Origin: Clostridium sp. OM02-18AC
GTDB lineage: Bacteria; Bacillota; Clostridia; Lachnospirales; Lachnospiraceae
Direction of reading: 5' to 3'
Length of the DNA stretch: 64,000 bases
Assembly: GCF_003481825.1 (NCBI RefSeq)
Contig: NZ_QULW01000020.1
Span: 1 to 64,000 of the forward strand
The notes under the pieces were generated by a model. It did not search any database. It saw only the letters and a program-made list of their open reading frames with translations, and was not told the DNA's origin. The position numbers and the translations under genes were made by a program. Positions within the stretch are counted from its first letter, which is position 1. Each line of letters begins with the position of its first letter. Below, one piece after another: positions 33,492 through 42,569 of the stretch.

Positions 33492-35531
33492 TTAATAAAT
33501 TTTTACATTGATTTCCTGATGCTCTTTCAGCTTCTGATGCGCCGCATTTACATTCACAGTCTTATTCGGGAAGATCAGAATCACTACCGGATCCAATCCT
33601 CGTGAATGGATCAGTTCCCGGTCAAATTCGATCAGTTTTTCTCCCTGTTTTACCTTCTGTCCCTGCTTTACAAAGGATCGGAAACCTTCCCCTTTCAGCT
33701 TCACCGTATCAATGCCGATATGAATCAGTACTTCATCTCCGTTTTCTGTTACGATTCCAACTGCATGATTTGTCTCAAAGCAGGCTGCAACCGTTCCGCT
33801 CCACGGTGCATATACCGTATTGCTCTCCGGAATGATGGCAAATCCATCGCCTACCATCTTCTGGGAAAATGCAGTATCCTTCACTTCCGTGATCGGAATC
33901 AGGCTTCCTGCTACCGGAGCCTCAAAATCTGCGTGCTTTCCAGCTGCACTGCTCCCTGCCTTTTTTACTGCACGTTTCAGTTCTGCGGCTGCCTTCTCAA
34001 CCTTTGCTCCATATACGACCTGAACATTTTCTTCATTAATACGAATCAGTCCGAGGGATCCGGTTGCCTTTAACGCTTTTTCATTGACCTTTGCAGAATC
34101 TTTCAGCACCAGTCTGAGACGGGAAATACAGTTATCAATTTCAACAATATTTTCTTTGCCTCCCAGAGCTTCCATGATTGCTGATCCCAGCTCGGTGATT
34201 TCTTCATTATAATCAACCGCATCTGACTCGTCCTCACGGCCCGGAGTCTTAATATTGAACTTCACGATAGCCCACTTAAATACATTGTAATAGATCACAG
34301 CATAAACCAGACCTACTCCTACATTTAAGATCCATTTGGTCTGAGGTCCGCGCAGCACGCCAAATAACATAAGATCAACCAAGCCGCCGCCTGCATTTCC
34401 GATGCAGACACTCAGGAAGGTGTTGATCAGGAAAGACATACCTGCCATAAACGCATGGAACACCCATAAAAGCGGGGAGATGAAAATAAAGGAAAACTCA
34501 ATCGGCTCTGTAATACCGGTAAAGAAGCTCGTCAATCCAGCTGCCAGTAAAATACCTTTTGCTTTCTCACGATTCTGCGGATATGCAGTTTTATACATGG
34601 CATAACATGCTGCCGGAAGACCAAATACCATGAACGGATGCGTTCCCTGTGTCAGGAAGCGTGTTGCCTGACGCATAACATCCATATCCGGATTCTGCTG
34701 CATCAGCAGAGTATTAAAGATATTCAGCGCACCAGATACCTGCTGGCCATCGATCTCAGCGGTTCCTCCAATTGGAGTAAAGCGGATCAGCTGATTCAGG
34801 ATATGATGCAGGCCAGTCGGGATCAGAAGACGTTCCAGGAATCCGTAAATGAACGTACCAAATGCTCCCGCAGAAGCAAGAAGACTGCCAAATCCATTGA
34901 TGATCACATTAAATACCGGCCATACGAAGAACATAAGCAGTCCCAGGAACGGGATCGTCACAACCATCATGATCGGAACGAAACGCTTGCCGCTGAAGAA
35001 ACTGAATGCTACCGGAAGCTGTGTCTCATGGAAACGGTTGTGGATCATTGCCGTCCAAAGACCAACAATGATACCGCCAAAAATACTCATGCGATAGGTG
35101 AAGATACCCATAACAGTATCATAAGCCGCATTCTGCTGCGTCGCTTCAAGTAAAGAATACCCCTGTCTCATCAGATAATCAATACTAACTGTATCGGCCG
35201 TGATTCCTTTCAGGCTTAAGAAAAACCGGATCGTGGTATGGAACAGCGCAAATCCTATGATCGATGCAAACGTTGCCACTTCGCGGTCTTCTCTTGACAT
35301 ACCCTGAGCCACGGACATGCAGAACAGGATTGGAAGAAGACCAAACAGTGCACCTGCCAGTGCATTTACAAGGCTGACAAAGTTATTTACAAATGCCACA
35401 TCCTGAAGTACATTTCCGAATACATTCGGATTCTGTAGTGTGGAAGCGAGTCCCAATAATAAACCAGCTGCTACAATAATGGACAAAGGCCCCATCAAAG
35501 ATTTTCCCAGCTTTTGTATAAATGTTTTCAT
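33492..35531 (-). CDS. PTS glucose-family EIICBA transporter
   Basis: A 679-residue single-chain PTS transporter. The EIIC domain has about ten membrane segments (1-425) with the family GITEPIEFSFIFISP motif near 339-353. EIIB (about 440-520) has Cys468 in DNCISRLRL. EIIA (about 530-679) has His604 in VLIHIGIDTV and His589. It imports and phosphorylates a sugar or glycoside; the class also covers GlcNAc, MurNAc and maltose-type substrates, which cannot be separated here. GGAGGG before ATG 35531 decides the start over 35543. It is the first gene of the PTS-M20-M24 operon. Confidence 0.9.
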   Translation of the reverse strand: MKTFIQKLGKSLMGPLSIIVAAGLLLGLASTLQNPNVFGNVLQDVAFVNNFVSLVNALAGALFGLLPILFCMSVAQGMSREDREVATFASIIGFALFHTTIRFFLSLKGITADTVSIDYLMRQGYSLLEATQQNAAYDTVMGIFTYRMSIFGGIIVGLWTAMIHNRFHETQLPVAFSFFSGKRFVPIMMVVTIPFLGLLMFFVWPVFNVIINGFGSLLASAGAFGTFIYGFLERLLIPTGLHHILNQLIRFTPIGGTAEIDGQQVSGALNIFNTLLMQQNPDMDVMRQATRFLTQGTHPFMVFGLPAACYAMYKTAYPQNREKAKGILLAAGLTSFFTGITEPIEFSFIFISPLLWVFHAFMAGMSFLINTFLSVCIGNAGGGLVDLMLFGVLRGPQTKWILNVGVGLVYAVIYYNVFKWAIVKFNIKTPGREDESDAVDYNEEITELGSAIMEALGGKENIVEIDNCISRLRLVLKDSAKVNEKALKATGSLGLIRINEENVQVVYGAKVEKAAAELKRAVKKAGSSAAGKHADFEAPVAGSLIPITEVKDTAFSQKMVGDGFAIIPESNTVYAPWSGTVAACFETNHAVGIVTENGDEVLIHIGIDTVKLKGEGFRSFVKQGQKVKQGEKLIEFDRELIHSRGLDPVVILIFPNKTVNVNAAHQKLKEHQEINVKIY

Positions 35532-35552
35532 TTTACCCTCCATTTCATTATA

Positions 35553-35590
35553 TTTGCGCGCAAAATCATTTTAATGATAAACAAATTATA
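35553..35590. promoter_or_regulatory. Palindromes and -10 box before the PTS operon
   Basis: TTTGCGCGCAAA (35553-35564) is a perfect palindrome. ATCATTTTAATGAT (35565-35578) has perfect 6-bp arms. A minus-strand TATAAT (35590-35585) lies just upstream of both with a weak -35 (TTTACT at 17 nt). They are candidate operators for the RpiR protein, by position only. The stretch 35591-35707 holds nothing else clear. Confidence 0.45.
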
Positions 35591-35707
35591 ATGAATCGGA
35601 GAAAGGAAGTAAATATGCAGACAGCATCCTGACTCGTCTTGCCGTCTTCTGACATTTTTTACATTTTATGAAAATTTTTACATGTGCATACGCATTTTCA
35701 AAAGATA

Positions 35708-35751
35708 ACAGGGTCATGGAAGTTGCCTTGCGGCAGCTTCCATGACCCTGT
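35708..35751 (-). terminator. Very long hairpin terminator of the DUF1292 gene
   Basis: ACAGGGTCATGGAAG pairs perfectly with CTTCCATGACCCTGT, and TGCC/GGCA continues the stem to a TTGC loop, about 20 bp in all. On the minus strand TTATCTTTTG follows. Confidence 0.7.
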
Positions 35752-35773
35752 CACGTTCACGATATTATTATGT

Positions 35774-36103
35774 TTAGTCGAGTTCATCCTCGCCTACGAT
35801 CTCGTCAAACTCCTGGTCATCCAGCAGCTCATCGAAAGCATCTGCTACAACTTCATACTCGTCGTCATCCTCGATGTTGTCCAGGCTCGGATTACCGTCC
35901 TCGTCTTCCTCGTAACGGTATAAGTATACCTCGCCCTCTTCTGCCTCTGCGCCCTCGGTCGGGAGCAGTGCGATATAGTCACGGTCGCCTGCCTCAAAGA
36001 TGGTGAGCACAACACACTCTACTTCACTGCCATCATCTAAGGTGAGGGTTACAGTCATCTCCTCCTGCTCTAAATCCATCTCTTCGTTCTGGTTCTTTGC
36101 CAT
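35774..36103 (-). CDS. DUF1292 family acidic protein
   Basis: A 109-residue, strongly acidic protein matching DUF1292: VTLTLDDGSEVECVVLTIFE, then DYIALLP, and a YLYRYEEDEDGNPSLDNI stretch near the end. Conserved in Firmicutes with no clear function. It stands alone between two minus-strand groups and ends at a long hairpin. Confidence 0.85.
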   Translation of the reverse strand: MAKNQNEEMDLEQEEMTVTLTLDDGSEVECVVLTIFEAGDRDYIALLPTEGAEAEEGEVYLYRYEEDEDGNPSLDNIEDDDEYEVVADAFDELLDDQEFDEIVGEDELD

Positions 36104-36219
36104 AAAAATGTACCTCGCTGATTTTTCTTGCCAATACGTTGCCAGTTCATTATAGCTGACCGGAATGTTTTAGGCAATATGTTTTGCGGATTCCGGTTAT
36201 ATTTTTTCGGCTGGCAGTT

Positions 36220-36807
36220 TTAAAATTCAATACCCTTCCTCGCCGGAATTCCCTTTTGGTAAGGATGTTTTACCATGTGGATCTCCGATACATAATCCGC
36301 CTGCTCCACAAACTTCTCCGATGGGTCCCGTCCGGTCAGGACAACCTCAAGCCCCGCTGGTTTTGTATGCAGAAATTCCAGTACAGACTGTTCCTGCACC
36401 ATGCCATAATTGCAGGATGCCAGGATCTCGTCCAGGATCAGCAGGTCATAGTTTCCGCTTTCTGCTTCTTTTTCCGCTGTCTCAAACCGTTTCTGGTAAT
36501 ACTCTGCGGCTTCTGCCTTCTGTTCCTCGTTCATGCGGAACACAAAGCCAAAGGTACGGTCACAGTGGGTGACAGTGATGCCTGGAATACTCCGAAGCAC
36601 TTCCACTTCCCCGGAGTTTTCTGTTTTTAAGAAACGCACTACCAGAACCTTCATGCCGCGGCCTGCCGCACGAACAGCCAGACCCACGGCTGCAGAGGTC
36701 TTGCCTTTGCCGTCACCGCAGTATATGTGCACAAGACCCTGCCGCATTTCTTTCTGCTCCTGTTTTTGTGAACTCATTTTCTGCTGTTCCATCTTTTTGT
36801 CCTGCAT
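36220..36807 (-). CDS. cobO: Cob(I)alamin adenosyltransferase, BtuR/CobO type
   Basis: A 195-residue ATP:corrinoid adenosyltransferase. P-loop GDGKGKTSAAVGLA near residue 32, VVRFLKT, and LLILDEILAS at about 122 fit the BtuR/CobO/CobP family, which adds the 5'-deoxyadenosyl ligand. No other cobalamin gene is nearby, so it may serve salvage. ATG 36807 shares its A with the stop of the helicase gene; AGGTGG lies upstream. An ATG at 36831 in frame is less likely. Confidence 0.88.
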   Translation of the reverse strand: MQDKKMEQQKMSSQKQEQKEMRQGLVHIYCGDGKGKTSAAVGLAVRAAGRGMKVLVVRFLKTENSGEVEVLRSIPGITVTHCDRTFGFVFRMNEEQKAEAAEYYQKRFETAEKEAESGNYDLLILDEILASCNYGMVQEQSVLEFLHTKPAGLEVVLTGRDPSEKFVEQADYVSEIHMVKHPYQKGIPARKGIEF

Positions 36808-38825
36808 CACCTGACCACCTTTCCATTCCACACCGGCTTTGTTCCGGCACTCTGCTGCATTGCCGGTCGTTCTGTTTTTGCAGCCGTTTTCTGTTGACTG
36901 GTTGCCCTACAGGATTCTAACATTCCTTTCGTTTTCACTTCCGGTCCTGGCCGGAATTCTCCTGGCGGCGCGCTATCCGGATATAAATATTCATCAATAA
37001 ACCGCGACCGCTCCTGCGGCTTTCCATACCGCTCTTTTGTGTAATACACATGGAGCCGGTCTTTGGCACGGGTCATGGCTACGTAAAACATGCGTCGTTC
37101 TTCTTCGAGATCCGCGTCCAGGACAGCTTTGTGGTGCGGGGTTATCCGCTCGTTTGCATCCATGATATAGACGATTGGGAATTCCAGTCCTTTGGCGCTG
37201 TGCATGGTCATAAGGACCACACAGTCCTGGTCCCGTGTTTCCCGGTTCTGCGCCTGCTGCTTGAGCTGTTCGCCGTATTCTTCCATATGAAGAAGCCAGG
37301 CATCCATGGTCTTATACCCGGATGCGCTTTCCTGGATCTGGTCTGCCAGTTCCAGGAGTTCCTCCGGCTTCATGCGGCGGTACTCTGCATAATCTTTTAA
37401 GTATTCGTCGTAGCCAATGGCTTTGCGGATATAATTGACTGCAGCCACCGGTGCCAGCTTTTTGAGTATCTTTAAGTCATATTCCAGATCTTCGATGCGC
37501 TCCACCATCCAGTCTTTCGACCGGTACCAGGATTTGACCTGGTTCCAGGAAACGATCTGCCCATCCAGCGCTTCCCGGCTGATGTAGCGCTTCGGCCGGT
37601 TGATGATGCGCAGGGCATCGGCACGCTTTGCCTGGTGTTTTTCCGCCAGCGGGTCTGCCGCGATGCGGATGTAGGTCAGAAGGTCCTGGGTGATCCAATG
37701 CTCATAAATGTTTGGCAGTGCATCCCGCATCTGGAACGGAATGTTGTATTCCATCAACCGTTCCATGAGGAGTCTCGGCTCCATGCTGGTGCGGTAGAGC
37801 ACGGCAATATCCGACAGGCGGTAGCCCATCTGCACATAATCCTGGATTTCTTTTATGATCGTCCTGGTCTCGGTCGGGGCGTCCGCGAATCCGACCGTCG
37901 TGACCGGTTTCCCGGCTCCCCTTGCAGCGCGGATCTCTTTCTCGAAGCGGGTTTTATTGTGACGGATCAGACGACCGGCGTAATCCACAATATTGGAAGT
38001 GGAGCGGTAGTTTATCCCCAAAAGAACCCGTTTTGCCTGGGGATAATCTTTCTCAAACCCGAGCATGATTTCTGGCTTTGCACCGCGGAAACGGTAAATA
38101 GACTGGTCATCATCGCCTACGATAAACAGGTTATTCTGCGGTGCTGCCAGCATCCGGATGATCTCATACTGTACCCGGTTGATGTCCTGAAATTCATCGA
38201 TCAGGATATACTGGTATTTTCTCTGCCATGCCTCCAGAATGTCTTTCCTCTGGGTAAACAGCTCGTAGCAGAGCACCAACATATCGTCAAAGTCCAGAAG
38301 ACTTTTCTCGACCATGGCTTTTTCGTAGCCCTGGTACAGCTTCTTGAACATCTCTTCCGAACAGTTTTTGGAATAATAATAGTCCAGATTCATCATCTCG
38401 CCTTTTACCAGGCTGATCTCTGAAAGAATCTGGGAGATGAATTCTGCCTCATCCTCCACATCCATCTGGTAGCGGTCTACCAGTTCCCGGATGATAGCGG
38501 TGCGCTGTTCATCGCGCGCGATATTGGAGGCATCGTAGCGGTACGCACGCTTTAAGATTGCAAAAAATACTGCGTGAAACGTACCGAAGCTGACGGGGAG
38601 TCTTCGCCCCTCCGTCAGCTTCTCAAATCGCTGCCGCATTTCCTGCGCAGCGGCCTTTGTAAAGGTAATGACCAGGATGCTGCCCAGCTCCACCCTGCAT
38701 TCTTCCACCAGGTATTTCACCCGGTGGGTAATGACCGTGGTTTTTCCGGATCCCGGTCCTGCAAGCACCATCATCGGGCCCTGCCGGTGATGGATGGCCT
38801 GCAGCTGTGATTCATGAAACGCCAT
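36807..38825 (-). CDS. UvrD/PcrA-like superfamily 1 DNA helicase
   Basis: A 672-residue 3'-5' helicase with Walker A AGPGSGKTT (22-30), DEFQDINRVQ (motif II), GDDDQSIYRFRGA (motif III), NYRST (motif IV), a GLEFPIVYI-type motif V and FYVAMTRAKDRL (motif VI). It is shorter than PcrA/UvrD (about 730), lacking the usual C-terminal extension, and so may be a paralogue rather than PcrA itself. It runs with the adenosyltransferase gene (stop/start overlap), though no functional link is known. Confidence 0.9.
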   Translation of the reverse strand: MAFHESQLQAIHHRQGPMMVLAGPGSGKTTVITHRVKYLVEECRVELGSILVITFTKAAAQEMRQRFEKLTEGRRLPVSFGTFHAVFFAILKRAYRYDASNIARDEQRTAIIRELVDRYQMDVEDEAEFISQILSEISLVKGEMMNLDYYYSKNCSEEMFKKLYQGYEKAMVEKSLLDFDDMLVLCYELFTQRKDILEAWQRKYQYILIDEFQDINRVQYEIIRMLAAPQNNLFIVGDDDQSIYRFRGAKPEIMLGFEKDYPQAKRVLLGINYRSTSNIVDYAGRLIRHNKTRFEKEIRAARGAGKPVTTVGFADAPTETRTIIKEIQDYVQMGYRLSDIAVLYRTSMEPRLLMERLMEYNIPFQMRDALPNIYEHWITQDLLTYIRIAADPLAEKHQAKRADALRIINRPKRYISREALDGQIVSWNQVKSWYRSKDWMVERIEDLEYDLKILKKLAPVAAVNYIRKAIGYDEYLKDYAEYRRMKPEELLELADQIQESASGYKTMDAWLLHMEEYGEQLKQQAQNRETRDQDCVVLMTMHSAKGLEFPIVYIMDANERITPHHKAVLDADLEEERRMFYVAMTRAKDRLHVYYTKERYGKPQERSRFIDEYLYPDSAPPGEFRPGPEVKTKGMLESCRATSQQKTAAKTERPAMQQSAGTKPVWNGKVVR

Positions 38826-38906
38826 GTATGCGGTTCCTTTCTTCGTCTGGCCGTCTGAAATCTCTCTGTCACAAAAGCATCCCAGACAGGCTCCATGTGC
38901 AGCTTC

Positions 38907-40367
38907 CTATGCGTTCACTGCAGAAAGCATCTCAATGCCCTTGCGGATACGTGCCAGGGACTCTTCCTTGCCAAGCACTTCCATGATCTCGGTCGCACCG
39001 GCCGGGGTCATCTGCTTGCCGGATACAGCGGTACGAATCGGCCACATGACAAAGCCGGTCTTGTAGCCTTTCTCGGATACATAAGCAGATAATGCTGCGT
39101 AAAGTGCGTCGTTGGTGAAGTCCTCCTGTGCTTCAAGGATCGGCAGCACATCGTTTAATACCTCGAGGGAATTCTCGGAGTTGGTCTTCATCTTCTTATG
39201 GGTGTACATTGCCACATCGTACTCCGGCAGCTCCTGGAAGAAGTCTACCTGTGCCTCGATGTCCGGGAAGATCTCGATACGGGTCTTTACCATGCCTGCG
39301 ATCTTCTTTAAATCGAGATCTTTCTTGATGACAGCCTTTAAGTACGGCTCTGCCAGCTCGTAGAAACGGTCTGCGTCCATTGCTTTTAAGTACTCGCCGT
39401 TCATCCATTTTAATTTTGTGATATCGAATACGGCCGGGGACTTGCTGATGTTGTGGTAATCAAATGCCTTTACCAGCTCCTCCAGGGAGAAGATTTCCTG
39501 GTTGTCGGTCGGGGACCAGCCAAGCAGTGCCACGTAGTTTACAACCGCCTCAGATACGAAGCCCTGCTCGATCAGGTCCTCGAAGGAGGAGTGACCGCTT
39601 CTCTTGGAAAGCTTTTTATGGAACTCATCGGTGATCAGCGGGCAGTGTACATAAACCGGAACCTCCCAGCCAAACGCATCGTACAGACGGTTGTACTTCG
39701 GGGAGGAGGACAGGTACTCGTTGCCGCGCACAACATGGGTGATTCCCATTAAATGGTCGTCTACCACGTTTGCGAAGTTGTAGGTCGGGTAACCATCGGA
39801 TTTGATGAGGACCATATCGTCTAACTCAGAGTTGTCTACGGTGATGTCTCCGTAGATCTCGTCATGGAAGGTTGTGGTGCCCTCGGTCGGGTTATTCTGA
39901 CGGATGACATATGGCATGCCTGCTGCCAGGTTTGCCTCTACCTCTTCCTTGCTTAAGTGCAGGCAGTGCTTGTCATAGGTCATGATCTCCTCGCCGTTTA
40001 CGGTCTTCTTTAAGGAGTTTAAGCGCTCCTGGGTGCAGAAGCAGTAATAAGCCTCGCCTTTTTCTACCAGCTTTTTGGCATACTCTAAGTAGATGCCCGC
40101 TTTCTGGCGCTCACTCTGCACGTACGGACCGCAGCCGCCGTCTTTGTCCGGACCTTCGTCGTGTACCAGACCGGTCTCAGCCAGAGTGCGGTAAATGATC
40201 TCGGTTGCGCCCTCAACGAAGCGCTCCTGGTCGGTATCCTCGATACGTAAGAGGAAATCGCCGCCCTCATGCTTGGCGATGAGGTATGCGTACAGTGCAG
40301 TTCTTAAGTTACCTACATGCATGCGGCCGGTCGGGCTCGGTGCATATCTTGTTCTGATCTTTGTCAT
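38907..40367 (-). CDS. gltX: Glutamyl-tRNA synthetase
   Basis: A 486-residue class I synthetase charging tRNA-Glu. HIGH-type signature APSPTGRMHVGN (9-20) and KMSKS-type KLSKR are present, and the body matches GltX. AAGGAG before ATG 40367 and the family N-terminus decide the start; an upstream ATG at 40484 would add 39 residues not seen in the family. Confidence 0.96.
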   Translation of the reverse strand: MTKIRTRYAPSPTGRMHVGNLRTALYAYLIAKHEGGDFLLRIEDTDQERFVEGATEIIYRTLAETGLVHDEGPDKDGGCGPYVQSERQKAGIYLEYAKKLVEKGEAYYCFCTQERLNSLKKTVNGEEIMTYDKHCLHLSKEEVEANLAAGMPYVIRQNNPTEGTTTFHDEIYGDITVDNSELDDMVLIKSDGYPTYNFANVVDDHLMGITHVVRGNEYLSSSPKYNRLYDAFGWEVPVYVHCPLITDEFHKKLSKRSGHSSFEDLIEQGFVSEAVVNYVALLGWSPTDNQEIFSLEELVKAFDYHNISKSPAVFDITKLKWMNGEYLKAMDADRFYELAEPYLKAVIKKDLDLKKIAGMVKTRIEIFPDIEAQVDFFQELPEYDVAMYTHKKMKTNSENSLEVLNDVLPILEAQEDFTNDALYAALSAYVSEKGYKTGFVMWPIRTAVSGKQMTPAGATEIMEVLGKEESLARIRKGIEMLSAVNA

Positions 40368-40509
40368 GATATGAAACTCCTTTGTTTTTCTCAAAGATTT
40401 TGATTTTCCATTTTTGCGCGTTACACTTCCCACGCAGACAGTAATCTTTGCGCCCATTATAACGCGCTCTGCCCTAAATGGCAATTTGTTTCCTGTGCAT
40501 GGAATTTTT

Positions 40510-41847
40510 TTATTCTAAACGGTAAGCCCCGTCACCTTTTCCGGTAAAGCTTCCAGAATAAAGGACCTTTGCTGCCTCAATCAGGTATGCGGTGTCGCGG
40601 CTTCCAGCAGTCTCATAGCTGGAGTGCATGGCAAGCTGCGGCAGGCCGATATCTACGGTATTTAATGCAACCTGGGTTCCGGAAATATTGCCCAGAGTGG
40701 AACCGCCGAGGATGTCGGAACGGTTTAAGAATACCTGGTACGGAACCTCTGCCTTCTCGCAGATGGTCTTGAATACAGCAGCAGAAACTGCGTCGGTGCA
40801 GTACTTCTGGTTTGCGCTGTATTTGATGACGATCCCCTGGTTCATGTACGGGCGGCTGGTCGGATCTGCCTTATCCGGCTGGTTCGGATGGATGGCATGC
40901 GCATTGTCTGCAGATACCATGAAACTGGATGCCAGTGCGGTTAAATACTCTTCCTGGGTGCGGCCCATGCCGGTGTTGATGCGGTTTAACACATCCTTTA
41001 AGAACGTAGATTCTGCGCCCTGTTTGGTTCCGCTTCCCACTTCCTCGTTATCGTATACGCAGTGAACAGCTACGCTGTCCTTCGGCTCTGCTGCCAGAAA
41101 GCCCTTTAAGGATGCGAATGCACACTGCAGATCATCCAAATGCGGGCTTGCGATAAACTCGCCATCTGCACCGAGCAGGGTACCTTTCATGCGGTTATAT
41201 AAGAACATATCCATATCCAGGATGTCCTCTGCCTTTACACCGGCCTCATTTGCGATCAGCTCGGTAAAGCAGCCCTTTACCTGCTTTTCGGCAACTTCGC
41301 AGAACAGCGGAAGCATATCTTTCTGGGCATTGAACGCATACCCGTCGTTCACCTGACGGTTCATGTGAATCGCCAGATTCGGGATGATCATCAGGTCACG
41401 GTCTACGTTGACGAACTTGGTTGCAATGCCATCAGCAGTACGCACGATCACGCGGCCTGCCACGGAAAGCGGACGGTCCAGCCAGGTGGAGCAGATCATG
41501 CCGCCGTATTTTTCCACGTTCAGCTTCACATACTGGTTCTCCACGACGATCTCGGCATTGGCTTTGATCTTAAAGACCGGAGAGTCACTGTGGCTTGCCA
41601 TGATCTGGAAGCCTGCGAAATCCTGTTTCGGAATCTTGAATGCGATCAGGGCAGAATCGTTTCTGGTCACATAGTAACCATTTCCTGCCTCCAGGTTCCA
41701 TTTTTCTCCTTCATACAGACTGGTAAATCCAGCGTTTTTCAGCATTTCACACATATTTGCCGTTGCGTGGAATGCACTTGGGCTGTTGTCGAGGAATGCA
41801 AGCAGCTCCTCATTGGTTTTTTCAAAATTCAAATTCATTTTACTCAT
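40510..41847 (-). CDS. M18 family aspartyl aminopeptidase
   Basis: About 445 residues of an M18 zinc aminopeptidase (dodecameric in the family), releasing acidic N-terminal residues. It has ASHSDSPVFKIK (HxD metal site), a DNEEVGSGTKQGAE motif with the catalytic glutamate pair, and the late MHSSYETAGSRD. ATG 41847 overlaps the HAD stop (ATGA), so translation is coupled; an upstream ATG at 41901 is less likely. Confidence 0.92.
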   Translation of the reverse strand: MSKMNLNFEKTNEELLAFLDNSPSAFHATANMCEMLKNAGFTSLYEGEKWNLEAGNGYYVTRNDSALIAFKIPKQDFAGFQIMASHSDSPVFKIKANAEIVVENQYVKLNVEKYGGMICSTWLDRPLSVAGRVIVRTADGIATKFVNVDRDLMIIPNLAIHMNRQVNDGYAFNAQKDMLPLFCEVAEKQVKGCFTELIANEAGVKAEDILDMDMFLYNRMKGTLLGADGEFIASPHLDDLQCAFASLKGFLAAEPKDSVAVHCVYDNEEVGSGTKQGAESTFLKDVLNRINTGMGRTQEEYLTALASSFMVSADNAHAIHPNQPDKADPTSRPYMNQGIVIKYSANQKYCTDAVSAAVFKTICEKAEVPYQVFLNRSDILGGSTLGNISGTQVALNTVDIGLPQLAMHSSYETAGSRDTAYLIEAAKVLYSGSFTGKGDGAYRLE

Positions 41848-42452
41848 AATACTTTCTCTAAATCCTTTCTCAGATTTTCCATGCTGCCATCTGCGAAGCA
41901 ATGCCCATCCATACCACAGGCTTTTGCTCCCTCAATATTCATCGGCAGATCATCGATAAAATAACACTCCTCCGGCTTTAATCTGAAGCGGTTGAAGAAA
42001 TGCTCATACATCTCTTTCTGCGGTTTTAAGCATTTCACCTCGGCAGAAAAGAGCAGTCCATCGAAACATTCGACAGCCGGGATCACCTCTTTGTAGCAGG
42101 ACGGCAGCCGGACAGACGCATTGGAGCAGACATAAAGGCCATACCCTTTTGCTTTCAGTTCCCGCACCAGTGCCTCCATATCTTTATTTTTCCACATGCA
42201 GTATTTCTCCCAGTTGTCAAAACACAGCTTCGCCGCTTCATGCAGACGCTCTGGAAGTCTCGCGCACATTTTTTTGAGTCCCTCTTCTTCAGAAATGACT
42301 CCCATATCCAGCAGGATCCATTCCGGGGAATCGAACACAGCCGTACAGACCGCTTTCTGGTCTTCCTCATTTTCAATAAAATGGCGGCATGCCCGCATGG
42401 ATTCGTAGTAAATCAGAACTTTCCCCATGTCGAATACAATATTTTTTATCAT
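41844..42452 (-). CDS. HAD-IA family phosphatase
   Basis: A 202-residue HAD hydrolase with FDMGKVLI (motif I, one Asp, then Gly as in YihX-like proteins), CSNAS (motif II), and FIDDLPMNIEGA (motif IV). It probably removes phosphate from a small metabolite. AGGAGG precedes the ATG, and it overlaps the M18 gene. The 117-bp gap before it separates it from the glycan cluster. Confidence 0.85.
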   Translation of the reverse strand: MIKNIVFDMGKVLIYYESMRACRHFIENEEDQKAVCTAVFDSPEWILLDMGVISEEEGLKKMCARLPERLHEAAKLCFDNWEKYCMWKNKDMEALVRELKAKGYGLYVCSNASVRLPSCYKEVIPAVECFDGLLFSAEVKCLKPQKEMYEHFFNRFRLKPEECYFIDDLPMNIEGAKACGMDGHCFADGSMENLRKDLEKVL

Positions 42453-42569
42453 CGCATCTCCTCCTATTTATTTATCACAGATCCATCACACTTCACAGGG
42501 GTTGTGATGGTGACAGACAATCGCAGACAGCTTCCCCGGATTCCCCAAAATAACCATTTATCTGCCCAT

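Noticed and set aside
42470..42530. CATCAC/GTGATG hairpin between acyltransferase and HAD genes
   Set aside because: No T-run follows on either strand, so it was not called a terminator.
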